A stretch of DNA of 64,000 nucleotides from Pseudomonadota bacterium (GTDB lineage Bacteria; Pseudomonadota; Gammaproteobacteria; Xanthomonadales; Wenzhouxiangellaceae). The DNA lies in the NCBI GenBank assembly GCA_013285445.1, contig CP053448.1, positions 372,001 to 436,000 of the forward strand. Direction: 5' to 3'. The translations under genes and the position numbers were made by a program. Shown piece after piece: positions 8,632 to 17,506 of the stretch. The notes below the pieces were generated by a model. It was not told the DNA's origin. It ran no database searches and worked only from the letters and a program-made list of their open reading frames with translations. How positions within the stretch are numbered: position 1 is the stretch's first letter; the number at the start of each line of letters is the position of its first letter.

Positions 8632-9171
8632 TCAGACGCCAAGCAGGATGATCAGGAACTGGATTCCGATCAATGCGATCAGCGGCGACAGATCAAAGCC
8701 GCCCAGCGGCGGCAGAATGCGACGGATGGGTGCCAGCACCGGCTCAGTCAGCTGAAAGATCAGCGGCACGATCGGGTGGCGAAAACCCTGGCCCACCCAC
8801 GACAGGATGACGCTGACGATGATCAGCACCAGGTAGAGCACCAGCAGCATCCTGACCAGGCGCAGCAGTCCCAGCAGAGCCAGCACCGCGGGGTCCATGC
8901 GCCAGCCGCCGAGCTGGGCCAGAATGACCAGCAGCAGCAGTTCGAGCAGATACAGAACGACGATGCCGGCCAGGCTGATGCGCCCAAGGCGCGGCAGGAC
9001 CCGTTCGAGCGGGCGGATGACCGGGTTGGTCACCCGGATCAGCGCCTGACAGACCGGGTTGTAGTAGTCGGCTCGGTATGCCTCGAGCAGGAGGCGCAGC
9101 ATTAGCGCAACCAGGAAGAGCTGAAAGAGCGTTTCGACGAGAAATGCGATGGCCCGGGTCCCCGATCCCAT
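8632..9171 (-). CDS. YggT family integral membrane protein
   Basis: 179 residues in two similar halves, each with a hydrophobic hairpin of the YGGT repeat; the linking segment YNPVCQALIRVTNPVIRPLERVLP is characteristic. The protein has about four membrane spans and sits in the inner membrane. Family members have been linked to osmotic tolerance and, in other lineages, to division or thylakoid biogenesis, but the biochemical role is not settled. Its ATG overlaps the proC stop codon (ATGA at 9170-9173), so it is translationally coupled to proC, the usual arrangement in gammaproteobacteria. Confidence 0.88.
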   Translation of the reverse strand: MGSGTRAIAFLVETLFQLFLVALMLRLLLEAYRADYYNPVCQALIRVTNPVIRPLERVLPRLGRISLAGIVVLYLLELLLLVILAQLGGWRMDPAVLALLGLLRLVRMLLVLYLVLIIVSVILSWVGQGFRHPIVPLIFQLTEPVLAPIRRILPPLGGFDLSPLIALIGIQFLIILLGV

Positions 9172-9983
9172 CAGTTGCTCCCGAGTTCCCGGCCGCGACG
9201 CACGGCAGCGGCAACCGCTGCCTTGACCAGTTTGGCAAAGCCGGCCGACTCGAGCTGTTCGAGCGCCGCAGCCGTCGTGCCGCCTGGCGAGGTGACGCGA
9301 CGACGCAGCTCGCCGGCAGGATGGGGTGATCGGGCCAGCATGACCCCTGAGCCGCAGGCTGTCTGCCGCGCCAGCTGCCCGGCTGTTTGCGGATCCAGCC
9401 CCGCCTGTTCTCCGGCGGCGGCCAGCGCCTCGGTCAGGGCGAAGAAGTACGCCGGACCGGAGCCGGATACGGCCGTGACCACGTCCATCAGCGACTCATC
9501 GGCAACCCAGATCACCTCGCCGGCCGCAGCCATGATCTGTTCGGCGTGCCGCCGATCAGTCGAATCAACGCCATCGGCGGCGCACAACCCGGAAATGCCC
9601 GCTTGGTAGAGCGCTGGCGTGTTCGGCATCGCCCGCACCAGGCGACGATGGCCGCCGAGGCCGTTGCTGAGACGCTGGAGCGGAATGCCGGCGGCCACGC
9701 TGATCACCAGCGTGTGGTCATCGATCGCGCCGGCCAGAGAAGCCAGCACCTGATCAATAACCTGCGGCTTGACCGCCACGACCAGCACGTCGGCCGTTCG
9801 CGCCGCCTCGGCGTTGTCGTCGTGCACCGTCACACCCAGGTCGTCGACCAGCGACTTGCGCTGCGCCTCGCTGGGATCGGCCACATGAATGGATTCGGCC
9901 TGCGTGCCGCCGGCGATCAATCCGCCTATGAGCGCACGGCCCATATTGCCGCCGCCGATGAAGGTGGTAATGATGTTGTCCAT
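9171..9983 (-). CDS. proC: Pyrroline-5-carboxylate reductase
   Basis: 270 residues from the ATG at 9983; a longer frame to 10076 has no family support. The N-terminal Rossmann motif FIGGGNMGRALIGGL binds NAD(P)H. The middle contains VVAVKPQ and VRAMPNTPA, and the C-terminal dimer domain has the family signature SGSGPAYFF with the later GVMLARS and VTSPGGTTAAAL. It catalyses the last step of proline synthesis from pyrroline-5-carboxylate in the cytoplasm. It lies downstream of yggS with a 94-base gap that contains a REP-like sequence, and upstream of yggT with overlapping codons. Confidence 0.96.
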   Translation of the reverse strand: MDNIITTFIGGGNMGRALIGGLIAGGTQAESIHVADPSEAQRKSLVDDLGVTVHDDNAEAARTADVLVVAVKPQVIDQVLASLAGAIDDHTLVISVAAGIPLQRLSNGLGGHRRLVRAMPNTPALYQAGISGLCAADGVDSTDRRHAEQIMAAAGEVIWVADESLMDVVTAVSGSGPAYFFALTEALAAAGEQAGLDPQTAGQLARQTACGSGVMLARSPHPAGELRRRVTSPGGTTAAALEQLESAGFAKLVKAAVAAAVRRGRELGSN

Positions 9984-10016
9984 GCCCGATATTGTAGACG
10001 CTCGCACGGGGATACC

Positions 10017-10048
10017 GCAGGCCGGGGTCGCATCCCCGACCGACGAGG
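10017..10048 (+). repeat. Diverged REP-like palindrome between yggS and proC
   Basis: GCAG followed by an inverted pair GGGGTCG/CATCCCC and then GACCGACGAGG. This is a diverged member of the GTAG-headed repeat family clustered at 21017-22125. It lies in the gap between yggS and proC and could affect mRNA stability there. Confidence 0.6.
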
Positions 10049-10077
10049 TTTCCTCGGCTACCATGCAGTCCCCCACC

Positions 10078-10764
10078 TCAGTCCCTCGACCCGAACAACG
10101 CCGTCCCCACTCGCACCATCGTTGCCCCTGCCGCGATGGCGGCCTCCAGGTCGCTGCTCATGCCTGCCGACAGGGTATCGATGTCCGGCTGCTCTCGCTT
10201 GAGACCTTCATACAGGGCACGCAGTCGCGCAAAGGCTTCGTGCTGGCTCGCCGGATCATTGCGCGGCGCCGGAATGGCCATCAGCCCGCGCAGCCTGAGC
10301 CGCGGGCCGGTCGTGATCTCGGCGGCCAGCGCGGGAATGTGCTCGGGCGCGCAGCCGGCCTTCTGCGGCTCGTCGTCGAGGTTGACCTGAATGAGCACCT
10401 GCAGCGGGTGACAGTGTTCGGGCCGTTGAGCGTTCAGTCGTCGGACGATCTTGGCCCGGTCGACCGACTGCACCCAGTCGAAGTGCTCGGCAATCAGGCG
10501 AGTCTTGTTGGACTGGACCGGGCCGATGAAATGCCACTCAAGGCGGGGATCACCGAGACGAGTGATCTTGGTCACGCCTTCATCGGCATAGTTCTCACCG
10601 AATCGGCACTGCCCCTGGGCCGCGGCCGCTTGTATGGCGTCTGTCGGCTGTTTCTTGCTCACCGCCAGCAGCTGGACCGACTCCGGCGATCGGCCACTGT
10701 CGAGGCAGGCGCGATTGATGCGCCGGCGCAAAGCGGCGAGTTGTTCGGAAACGATTTGATTCAT
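10078..10764 (-). CDS. yggS: PLP homeostasis protein (YggS/PLPBP)
   Basis: 228 residues from the ATG at 10764. The PLP-binding lysine lies in LLAVSKKQP near residue 36. The motifs RFGENYADEG, WHFIGPVQSNK and LSAGMSSDLEAAIAAGATMVRVGTALFG follow in the order typical of the COG0325 single-domain PLP barrel. The protein buffers pyridoxal phosphate and affects amino-acid and keto-acid pools; it has no known catalytic turnover. It is divergent from pilT, the classic pilT/yggS-proC-yggT arrangement in pseudomonads and relatives. Confidence 0.95.
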   Translation of the reverse strand: MNQIVSEQLAALRRRINRACLDSGRSPESVQLLAVSKKQPTDAIQAAAAQGQCRFGENYADEGVTKITRLGDPRLEWHFIGPVQSNKTRLIAEHFDWVQSVDRAKIVRRLNAQRPEHCHPLQVLIQVNLDDEPQKAGCAPEHIPALAAEITTGPRLRLRGLMAIPAPRNDPASQHEAFARLRALYEGLKREQPDIDTLSAGMSSDLEAAIAAGATMVRVGTALFGSRD

Positions 10765-10896
10765 GGTCCAGTTACGCTAAGATCAGTGATCGACATTCAG
10801 GCGTCGGGTCGCAGGGCGGGCCGTCGGCAGGGTTCGGGCTGCAGCGGTGGCTGACATAAGCCGCTGGCCTGGCCGAACCGCATCAGGGAGCATGTC

Positions 10897-11934
10897 ATGG
10901 ATATTACCGAGCTGCTAGCGTTTACTGTCAAGAACAAGGCTTCGGATCTGCATATATCGGCCGGGTTGCCGCCAATGATCCGGGTCGATGGCGACATTCA
11001 TCGTATCAACACGCCGGCCATCGAAAACAAGGAGATGGCCGATCTGATCTATTCGACCATGAATGACCATCAGCGGCGCGACTACGAAGCCAACCTGGAA
11101 GTTGACTTTTCCTATGCCGTCCCCGGTCTGGCCCGGTTTCGCGTCAACTGCTACCATCATCATCGCGGCCTGGGAGCCGCCTTCCGCGTCATTCCCAACG
11201 AGATCTGGACGCTGGACGACATCAACGCGCCGGCGGTATTCAAGGATATCATCGAGGTGCCGCGCGGCCTGATCCTGGTGACCGGCCCGACCGGCTCGGG
11301 CAAGTCGACAACCCTGGCGGCGATGATCGACTATCTCAACCGCACTGTGCCGGGGCATATTCTGACCATTGAAGATCCGATCGAATTCGTCCACACGCCG
11401 CAGCGCTGCCTGATCAACCAGCGCGAGGTCAGTCGTGATACCCACGGCTTCAATCAGGCTTTGCGCTCGGCCCTGCGCGAGGATCCCGATATCATTCTGG
11501 TCGGTGAGCTGCGCGACATGGAGACGGTCCGGCTGGCACTGACTGCCGCCGAGACCGGCCACGTCGTCTTCGCGACCCTGCATACCTCGTCGGCGCCCAA
11601 AACCATAGACCGCATCATCGACGTCTTCCCCGGCGACGAAAAGCCGGTGGTCCGTTCGATGCTGTCGGAGTCGTTGCGTGCCGTCATTTCCCAGACGCTG
11701 CTCAAGCGCGTCAGTGGCGGGCGAGTGGCCGCCCACGAGATCATGGTGGCCAATTCGGCGATCAAGAACCTGATTCGGGAGGACAAGGTCGCTCAGATGT
11801 ACTCGGCCATCCAGACCGGGCAGAACGCTGGAATGGCGACCCTCGATCAGTCGCTGATTGAACTGGTCCGGCGCGGGCTGGTCGCCAAGAATGAGGCCAT
11901 GCGCAAGGCAAAGGACAAGTCGGCGCTGGCCTGA
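10897..11934 (+). CDS. pilT: Type IV pilus retraction ATPase PilT
   Basis: 345 residues, the usual PilT length. The N-terminal segment KASDLHISAGLPP is followed by the Walker A motif GPTGSGKST (around residue 135), the Asp box, Walker B in the ILVGELRD region, and the His box HVVFATLHTSSA. The C-terminal AIRNLIRE-like helix, important for retraction, is present as AIKNLIREDK. PilT is a hexameric cytoplasmic ATPase that depolymerises pilin to retract pili for twitching. pilU follows 27 bases downstream, so the pair is one operon. Confidence 0.97.
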   Translation: MDITELLAFTVKNKASDLHISAGLPPMIRVDGDIHRINTPAIENKEMADLIYSTMNDHQRRDYEANLEVDFSYAVPGLARFRVNCYHHHRGLGAAFRVIPNEIWTLDDINAPAVFKDIIEVPRGLILVTGPTGSGKSTTLAAMIDYLNRTVPGHILTIEDPIEFVHTPQRCLINQREVSRDTHGFNQALRSALREDPDIILVGELRDMETVRLALTAAETGHVVFATLHTSSAPKTIDRIIDVFPGDEKPVVRSMLSESLRAVISQTLLKRVSGGRVAAHEIMVANSAIKNLIREDKVAQMYSAIQTGQNAGMATLDQSLIELVRRGLVAKNEAMRKAKDKSALA

Positions 11935-11961
11935 GTCAGCGCCAGCTGGAGGATTTGAAGC

Positions 11962-13089
11962 ATGAACACGATTCAAGACTGGCTGCACAAGCTGCACGAT
12001 GCCAAGGGATCTGACCTGTTCGTTACGGTCGGTGCCCCGCCATGCATCAAGGTTCACGGCCGGATCAAGCCTCTGACCCGCGAGGCCCTCAATCACGAGA
12101 GTGTCCACGACGTCATCGATTCGATCATGACCGCGGCTCAGCGCAAGGAGTTTCGCGAAACCAAGGAGTGCCAGTTTGCGGTGTCGCTGGAAGGCGTGGC
12201 GCGTTTTCGCGTCAGCGCGTTCTATCAGCGCAACAGCGTTGGCATGGTCTGTCGCCGGATCGAAACCAAGATTCCCAGCTTCAAGGAGCTGGATCTGCCC
12301 GAACATCTGTCCGAACTGGCCATGGCCAAGCGTGGTATTGTCATCCTGGTCGGTGCTACCGGAACCGGCAAGTCGACCACCCTGGCGGCCATGCTCGGCT
12401 ATCGCAACATGAACGCTTCGGGCCACATCATCACCATCGAGGATCCGATCGAGTTCGTGCACAAGCATCGCAAGAGCCTGGTCACCCAGCGTGAGGTCGG
12501 CATCGATACCGAGTCGTTTGAAGTGGCACTCAGAAATACGCTGCGCCAGGCGCCGGACGTGATCCTGATCGGGGAGATCCGGACCCGAGAGTCGATGGAG
12601 CACGCGATCACCTTCGCCGAGACCGGTCATCTATGCCTGACAACGCTGCACGCCAACAACGCCAACCAGGCCATGGATCGGATCCTGCATTTTTTCCCGG
12701 AAGACCGACACCCGCAAGTGCTGCTGGATCTGTCGTTCAACCTCAAGGGTGTCGTTGCCCAGCAGCTCGTCCCCTCGGTCGACGGGTCGCGGCGTCATCC
12801 GGCGCTGGAAATCCTGCTGACCTCGCCGCTGGTTCAGGAAAAGATCCGCAAGGGCGACATCGCGGAGCTGAAGTCGATCATGAAGGACTCGCGACATCAC
12901 GGCATGATCACCTTCGACCAGAGTCTGCTTCAGCTCTACCAGGAGGGCCTGATTTCCTATGAAGATGCGCTGAGGCATGCCGATTCGGCCAATGAGGTTC
13001 GGTTGGCGGTCAAGCTCAGTGAAGGCGGAGATGCCGATTCACTGTCCGGCAAGCTGCAGGATCTCAACCTGATCGACGACTCGCGCTAG
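11962..13089 (+). CDS. pilU: PilT-dependent retraction ATPase PilU
   Basis: 375 residues; GGAGG stands before the ATG. The architecture matches PilT but with the PilU-type N-terminus (KGSDLFVTVGAPP), Walker A GATGTGKST, ITIEDPIEFVHKHRKS, Walker B VILIGEIRTRE and LCLTTLHANNANQAMDRIL. The longer C-terminal tail after residue 345 is a PilU trait. It assists PilT in forceful pilus retraction. A perfect intrinsic terminator lies about 130 bases after the stop, just before the response regulator gene. Confidence 0.96.
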   Translation: MNTIQDWLHKLHDAKGSDLFVTVGAPPCIKVHGRIKPLTREALNHESVHDVIDSIMTAAQRKEFRETKECQFAVSLEGVARFRVSAFYQRNSVGMVCRRIETKIPSFKELDLPEHLSELAMAKRGIVILVGATGTGKSTTLAAMLGYRNMNASGHIITIEDPIEFVHKHRKSLVTQREVGIDTESFEVALRNTLRQAPDVILIGEIRTRESMEHAITFAETGHLCLTTLHANNANQAMDRILHFFPEDRHPQVLLDLSFNLKGVVAQQLVPSVDGSRRHPALEILLTSPLVQEKIRKGDIAELKSIMKDSRHHGMITFDQSLLQLYQEGLISYEDALRHADSANEVRLAVKLSEGGDADSLSGKLQDLNLIDDSR

Positions 13090-13120
13090 ACGGGCTGTCT
13101 AACGGCTTCTTTCACTGCAA

Positions 13121-13151
13121 TTAACGCCCGGTTAACCCTGCTGCGCTTAAC
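13121..13151 (+). promoter_or_regulatory. Direct TTAAC repeats upstream of the response regulator
   Basis: TTAAC occurs at 13121, 13132 and 13147. The first two are 11 bases apart, the spacing used by OmpR/PhoP-type regulators that bind one helical turn per monomer. They could be an autoregulatory site for the downstream two-component operon. No binding motif for this regulator is known, so this is suggestive only. Confidence 0.35.
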
Positions 13152-13216
13152 ATTTGATTTGTTGGTGTCAGTACGCGAGCCGAATTCCTGCACCGACGGT
13201 TACGGGGCAATGTGGG

Positions 13217-13254
13217 CCCGGGCGGAGCAGCCTTCTCCGCCCGGGTATTTTTTT
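13217..13254 (+). terminator. Intrinsic terminator between pilU and the response regulator
   Basis: A perfect 11-bp stem (CCCGGGCGGAG at 13217-13227 pairing with 13235-13245) with a 7-base loop, followed by TATTTTTTT. It ends only 26 bases before the response regulator ATG. It therefore either closes the pilTU transcript or attenuates transcripts reading into the two-component operon. Confidence 0.88.
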
Positions 13255-13279
13255 GGCGCAAGACGCGCTGGGAAACAGC

Positions 13280-13972
13280 ATGCGAATCCTGATCATTGAA
13301 GACAATCGTGATATTGCGGCCAATCTGGGCGATTTCCTGACTGATCGCGAACACGAAGTCGACTATGCCTATGACGGCGTGACGGGGCTGCATCTGGCGG
13401 TTGTCAATGAGTTTGACGCCATCGTGCTCGATCTTGCCCTGCCTGGCATGGACGGCCTGGAAGTGTGCCGGAAGCTGCGCGAGGACGGCCGCAAGGACAC
13501 GCCGGTGCTGATGTTGACCGCGCGCGACCAGCTCGAAGACAAGCTCAGCGGTTTCGAGTCCGGCGCCGATGATTACCTGGTCAAGCCGTTTGAACTCAAG
13601 GAAGTCGATGCCCGGCTGGCTGTGCTCGCCCGCCGCGGTCAGCGGATCAAGCCGCGGGAGCTGACGGTGGGCGATCTCGAGTTCAATCTGGAAACACTGA
13701 CCGTCAAGCGTCGCGGGAAGTCCATTGACCTCAATCCGATCGGCCTGAAGCTGCTGGAAAAACTGATGAGCGCATCGCCGGCGGTGGTCACGCGCCGCGA
13801 GCTCGAGCATCATGTCTGGGGTGAGGAGCTGCCCGATAGCGACAGCCTCAGGGTGCATATTCACACCCTGCGTGCGGTGATCGATAAACCCTTCGACCAG
13901 CCCCTGATCCACACACGGCACGGCATCGGTTACTGCCTGGTAGCGCCGGATGAAGTATCGGCGCCGACTTAG
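13280..13972 (+). CDS. OmpR/PhoB-family response regulator
   Basis: 230 residues from the ATG at 13280, with GGGAA upstream. The receiver domain has the acidic pair near residue 8, the phosphoacceptor D51 (VLDLALPGMDG), a T in the LTARD segment and the conserved K in LVKPF. The C-terminal winged-helix DNA-binding domain runs from about residue 130 to the end, with RRELEHHVWG and the HTRHGIGYCL wing. It overlaps the sensor kinase gene by 23 bases, its certain partner. The target genes and stimulus cannot be assigned. Regulation is probably via the TTAAC repeats, with the terminator upstream as a possible attenuator. Confidence 0.92.
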   Translation: MRILIIEDNRDIAANLGDFLTDREHEVDYAYDGVTGLHLAVVNEFDAIVLDLALPGMDGLEVCRKLREDGRKDTPVLMLTARDQLEDKLSGFESGADDYLVKPFELKEVDARLAVLARRGQRIKPRELTVGDLEFNLETLTVKRRGKSIDLNPIGLKLLEKLMSASPAVVTRRELEHHVWGEELPDSDSLRVHIHTLRAVIDKPFDQPLIHTRHGIGYCLVAPDEVSAPT

Positions 13973-15248
13973 AAGCCGACTGATCCTGTCGTTTGTGTTG
14001 TTCGGCACGCTGGTCAGCGTGCTGTTTGCCGCCGCTGTGCTGCTGCTGCAAAGCTGGCTGGTCGATGCCCTGATTTCGCGCACGCTGGCCGATGAGATCG
14101 ATCAGTACATCAGCGAATTGCGCGAGGACCCGACCCTGGTCGAGCCCTTCTACACCCGCATCGAAGGCTACGTGACCCGGCCCGGCCGGGCCGACATCGT
14201 GCCGGAGGCCTTTCGTGACCTGCCCAGCGGGGTCCACGATGTGCGCGTGGGCAAGGAGCACTTCAAGGCGGCGGTGCGCAAGGACGACGACTTCTGGGTC
14301 TTTCTGAGCTACGACGTGTCGGAAAACCGCGAGGTGGCCCGGCGTCTGGTCTATGCGCTGATCGGCGCGGTTATTCTGTTCGCCCTGCTGTCGCTGGCGC
14401 TGGGTATCTGGTCATCGAGCCGGGTCATGGCGCCGGTAACCGAGCTGGCGCGTCGTATCGAGGCGATGGATGAGCATTCGCCGCCGGCCGATCTGGCGCG
14501 CCGCTTTCCCGATGATGAAGTGGGCCAGCTGGCGGCAGCACTGGATGACTATGCCCACCGGCTCAAGGACCTGGTCGAGCGGGACAAGGCCTTCAATGCC
14601 GATGTCTCGCACGAGCTCAGGACGCCCTTGTCGGTCATCACCGGCGCGACCGAGCTGCTGCTGTCCCAGCCCGACCAGTCGGCGCGCAATCGTGAACGCT
14701 TGTTGCGTATCGCGCGCGCTGCCCGCCAGTCGACCGACATCACCACGGCGCTGCTGCACCTGGTGCGGTCCGATCGCGACAATCACGACCAGCCGCGCGC
14801 GCAGAACGTTGGCGAAATCGGCCGCCAGGTGATGGCCAACTATGAGCCCCTGGTTGACAATGATTCGCTTCGACTGAAATTCGAGGAGATCGAGCCGGTC
14901 AGTGTCATCGCGCCAGAGGCCGTTATCGCAGTCACGCTCGGTAACCTGGTCGGCAACGCGATTCGCTACACCAGCCAGGGCGAGGTGCGGCTGCAGGTGC
15001 GCCCCGGCGAAGCCCGCATTCTCGACACCGGCCCGGGTATTAACGAGGCAGAGCTGCCGCACGTGTTCGACCGTCATTTCCGCGGCCGCCAGGCCAGCGG
15101 CACGAAGGGCTCCGGCCTGGGCCTGTCAATCGTCAAGCGCTTGTGCGACCTGTACGGCTGGAAGGTCGAGTTTGCCAATCGGGCGGCCGGTGGCCTGGTC
15201 GTGCGGGTTCGCTTTTTCCCTGATCGGGCTACCGAATCGAACGCCTGA
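13950..15248 (+). CDS. Sensor histidine kinase
   Basis: 432 residues. A first membrane helix at about 10-35 is followed by a periplasmic sensor region of roughly 100 residues rich in acidic residues, a second helix at about 133-155 and a HAMP linker. The HisKA box has the phosphorylated H221 (DVSHELRTP). The ATPase domain shows the N-box NLVGNAIRYT, DTGPGI and GLGLSIVKRL. It should autophosphorylate and transfer to the response regulator encoded by the overlapping upstream gene. The short periplasmic domain gives no ligand clue. Confidence 0.93.
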   Translation: MKYRRRLRSRLILSFVLFGTLVSVLFAAAVLLLQSWLVDALISRTLADEIDQYISELREDPTLVEPFYTRIEGYVTRPGRADIVPEAFRDLPSGVHDVRVGKEHFKAAVRKDDDFWVFLSYDVSENREVARRLVYALIGAVILFALLSLALGIWSSSRVMAPVTELARRIEAMDEHSPPADLARRFPDDEVGQLAAALDDYAHRLKDLVERDKAFNADVSHELRTPLSVITGATELLLSQPDQSARNRERLLRIARAARQSTDITTALLHLVRSDRDNHDQPRAQNVGEIGRQVMANYEPLVDNDSLRLKFEEIEPVSVIAPEAVIAVTLGNLVGNAIRYTSQGEVRLQVRPGEARILDTGPGINEAELPHVFDRHFRGRQASGTKGSGLGLSIVKRLCDLYGWKVEFANRAAGGLVVRVRFFPDRATESNA

Positions 15249-15294
15249 GCAATCCGTCTACACCCGGCTGTCGTCTTGCGCTACCCTTTGGGGC

Positions 15295-15636
15295 ATGGCC
15301 ATCATCCACTGCCCGGGCTGCAGCCGCCGCATCTCCAATCAGGTCAAGGCCTGCCCTCACTGCGGCCTGGCCATGGGCGAGTTGAGCCAGGAAGACGTCG
15401 ACCGAATCGCCCGGCGCTACTGGCGACGCCAGGTTTACCGCGCCTCCAACATCACCTACTTTGGCATGACATTGCTGGTCGTCGGGGCGATCTGGTGGTG
15501 GCTGGCTGAGCCGGCCGGCTGGGCATTACCGCCGCCGCCGGTCGCCGTTGGGCTGGTTTCGCTGGGTGTCGCTGTCTATCTCGCCGCGCGCGTCTGGCTG
15601 TTCTGGCTGCGGCTCAGGCGCAACCGGCCGGGCTGA
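15295..15636 (+). CDS. Small zinc-ribbon membrane protein
   Basis: 113 residues from the ATG at 15295. The first 25 residues contain two CxxC knuckles (CPGC and CPHC) of a zinc ribbon. Two hydrophobic segments follow at about 58-75 and 82-102, then a basic tail, so it is probably an inner-membrane protein with a cytoplasmic zinc finger. The function is unknown. It lies 46 bases downstream of the sensor kinase and could be co-transcribed with it. Confidence 0.7.
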   Translation: MAIIHCPGCSRRISNQVKACPHCGLAMGELSQEDVDRIARRYWRRQVYRASNITYFGMTLLVVGAIWWWLAEPAGWALPPPPVAVGLVSLGVAVYLAARVWLFWLRLRRNRPG

Positions 15637-15670
15637 ATCCGGAAGCGGCCGTGAGCGCCCGACGCCGTCG

Positions 15671-16174
15671 CTATTTGATGCGTTCAACGCGCACGCGACG
15701 ATTGTAGCCCTCCACGATCAGCTGCCAGGAGCCAAACATGCCGGGCCGGATTTCAACCGCCGGGTTCTGCATCTCCGGCACGTCGTGTACGCCGCCCTGG
15801 GCCTGTCGCCAGACCATGCCGTTTTCGAGGTGGAACTCGGTTTCCCCGGTCCAGCCGGTGAACGGGCCCTTGATGCGGCTGCGAATCGTGCTGCGGTCGC
15901 CGTCATCGAACCCGCGCCGATCGCCGGCCGGACCGGCTTGCTGTCGCCGCAGCTCGACGGCTTCACCCTCAGCCAGTGATCGCTCCCGGATCCAGCGATT
16001 GAGAGCGGCCAGCTCCTCCGGGCTGAGCTTGTCGAGCCCGGCTTCACGAAATTCCCGGGCGGTCATGCGCTCCTCGAGCGAGGAGAACGGCTGGTCAGCG
16101 TAAAGGGCGCCGCACACGGTGAGGGCGGCGATCAGTGCGGCAGCGCGAACACAAAAAAGATTCTTGACGGGCAT
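15671..16174 (-). CDS. Exported protein of unknown function
   Basis: 167 residues from the ATG at 16174. Residues 1-27 are a signal peptide (VRAAALIAALTVCGALYA). A charged helical stretch follows, rich in Glu and Arg, and a C-terminal half with aromatic beta-type sequence (GPFTGWTGETEFHLENG, GSWQLIVEGYNRRVRV). It resembles small periplasmic proteins common in Xanthomonadales-like genomes, but I recognise no family with a known role. It lies 52 bases downstream of another exported protein gene on the same strand. Confidence 0.6.
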   Translation of the reverse strand: MPVKNLFCVRAAALIAALTVCGALYADQPFSSLEERMTAREFREAGLDKLSPEELAALNRWIRERSLAEGEAVELRRQQAGPAGDRRGFDDGDRSTIRSRIKGPFTGWTGETEFHLENGMVWRQAQGGVHDVPEMQNPAVEIRPGMFGSWQLIVEGYNRRVRVERIK

Positions 16175-16226
16175 GCAGTCATTCCCCGAAGGCTTGCTTG
16201 AAATCAGGCCGATGATGGTTGGGCGG

Positions 16227-17237
16227 CTACAGATCCTGCTTGTAGCGAACGTAAGGAATGCGACCGTAGACGTTTTCGAGCGGATCTTCAAGCCCTGATG
16301 CAGCGGCTGGTTCGTCGGCGCGCGGTGCTGCATCCATGATATTGCTCACACCGATCGATAGCGAGCCGTTGCGTGGCGCATGCCAGGAGAACTCCAGGTC
16401 AAAGGAGTTGAAGGTCGTTTCGGTTGGCTCGCCGCTCAGCCAAACCGGTGTTTGCTGATGGCGGCCGAGCATTTCGCCGCTGAAGCTGCCGCGGCGCCAG
16501 CCCAGCATGAGCTGGGCGCTGCTGCCGTAGCGATCGCCGTGCAACAGCGCCTGACCGGGCAGGGGCGGTAGCCCATCGAGTTCGGACAAACCGGCCAGCT
16601 GCCGGTAGCGGGCCAACTGCAGCCCGACGAGAAAATCCCCGACGCGATCGGTGCGGATGCCGAAACTGACGTTGACGTCCAGCCCTTCGACCGCCTGTGA
16701 CAGAAAGTCGCCGGTCGTCAGGCCCGGATCGAGCGGACGGGCTTCAAAATCCGGCTGCCAGGCCAGATGGCTGGATCGGTCCGGATCCCCGGAACGAAAT
16801 GCCCCGATGCCCAGCTGCAGTCCCGGACGAGGCATCCAGTCGCCGCGGACCTTGACCAGGTTGATCGAGTCATGCGGCAGCGGCTGGTCAACGAAGCGGC
16901 AGTCTTCCGCGAGATAAGCGTTAACCGTCAGCGTGCCGCGACTGCACTGAATGTGGGCCAGGCTGGCGGTGTTGAGCTGCCAGGTTTCCAGCGACCAGGA
17001 GAAGGCGCTGCGCTCGGCTGAAGATTGATCAGCACTGCCCATCGACAAATTCACGGCCAGCCGTGGGCGGTTGCCAGGCAGCCCGAGCTCGTCGCGGCCG
17101 GCGTCGAGTGACAGCACCGCCGGTGCCTGCTCGGCTGTTTCCGGTGAGCGCAGCCAGTCGCGATCGGCCGGCGACTGGGCCGCCGCGCCAGTTGCCAGCA
17201 GGATGCTCATCATCAGGCTGTGTGTCAGTCGCTTCAT
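16227..17237 (-). CDS. Probable outer-membrane beta protein
   Basis: 336 residues with a signal peptide of about 20 residues ending GAAAQ. The body alternates polar and aromatic residues in short strands (for example SFSGEMLGRHQQTPVWL and FNSFDLEFSWHAP), as in outer-membrane barrels. The C-terminus (YGRIPYVRYKQDL) is reminiscent of the last strand of TonB-dependent receptors. It is far too short for a full receptor and lacks a recognisable plug, so it may be a small barrel or a remnant. No substrate can be proposed. Confidence 0.5.
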   Translation of the reverse strand: MKRLTHSLMMSILLATGAAAQSPADRDWLRSPETAEQAPAVLSLDAGRDELGLPGNRPRLAVNLSMGSADQSSAERSAFSWSLETWQLNTASLAHIQCSRGTLTVNAYLAEDCRFVDQPLPHDSINLVKVRGDWMPRPGLQLGIGAFRSGDPDRSSHLAWQPDFEARPLDPGLTTGDFLSQAVEGLDVNVSFGIRTDRVGDFLVGLQLARYRQLAGLSELDGLPPLPGQALLHGDRYGSSAQLMLGWRRGSFSGEMLGRHQQTPVWLSGEPTETTFNSFDLEFSWHAPRNGSLSIGVSNIMDAAPRADEPAAASGLEDPLENVYGRIPYVRYKQDL

Positions 17238-17506
17238 GCGTCGTCGGCAGTCCAGTCCCGGCAGCTTGGATGCGAAAAAACCGATAAAGTTTTATCGACG
17301 CTGGCAGTGTACCAGAAGTTTTTGAAGGTTGCACTCGCAAAGTAACCTGCAAGTCATTGGAAATTTTGTGATTAATTCCCGCTATTGCCGTTGACTTACG
17401 GCACTCGGTCGGACGATGGCCGGCTTCATGCCCGGTCAGGCCTTTACTGCAGCCGTGGGCGACGGCAAAATGACCGGCTCCTGTCACCGATCGGACGGCC
17501 CCCTCA

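Noticed and set aside
10915..12630. Long antisense reading frame (571 codons) opposite pilT and pilU
   Set aside because: The opposite strand carries PilT and PilU with every catalytic motif; the antisense product has no recognisable domain and is a by-product of GC-rich codon usage.
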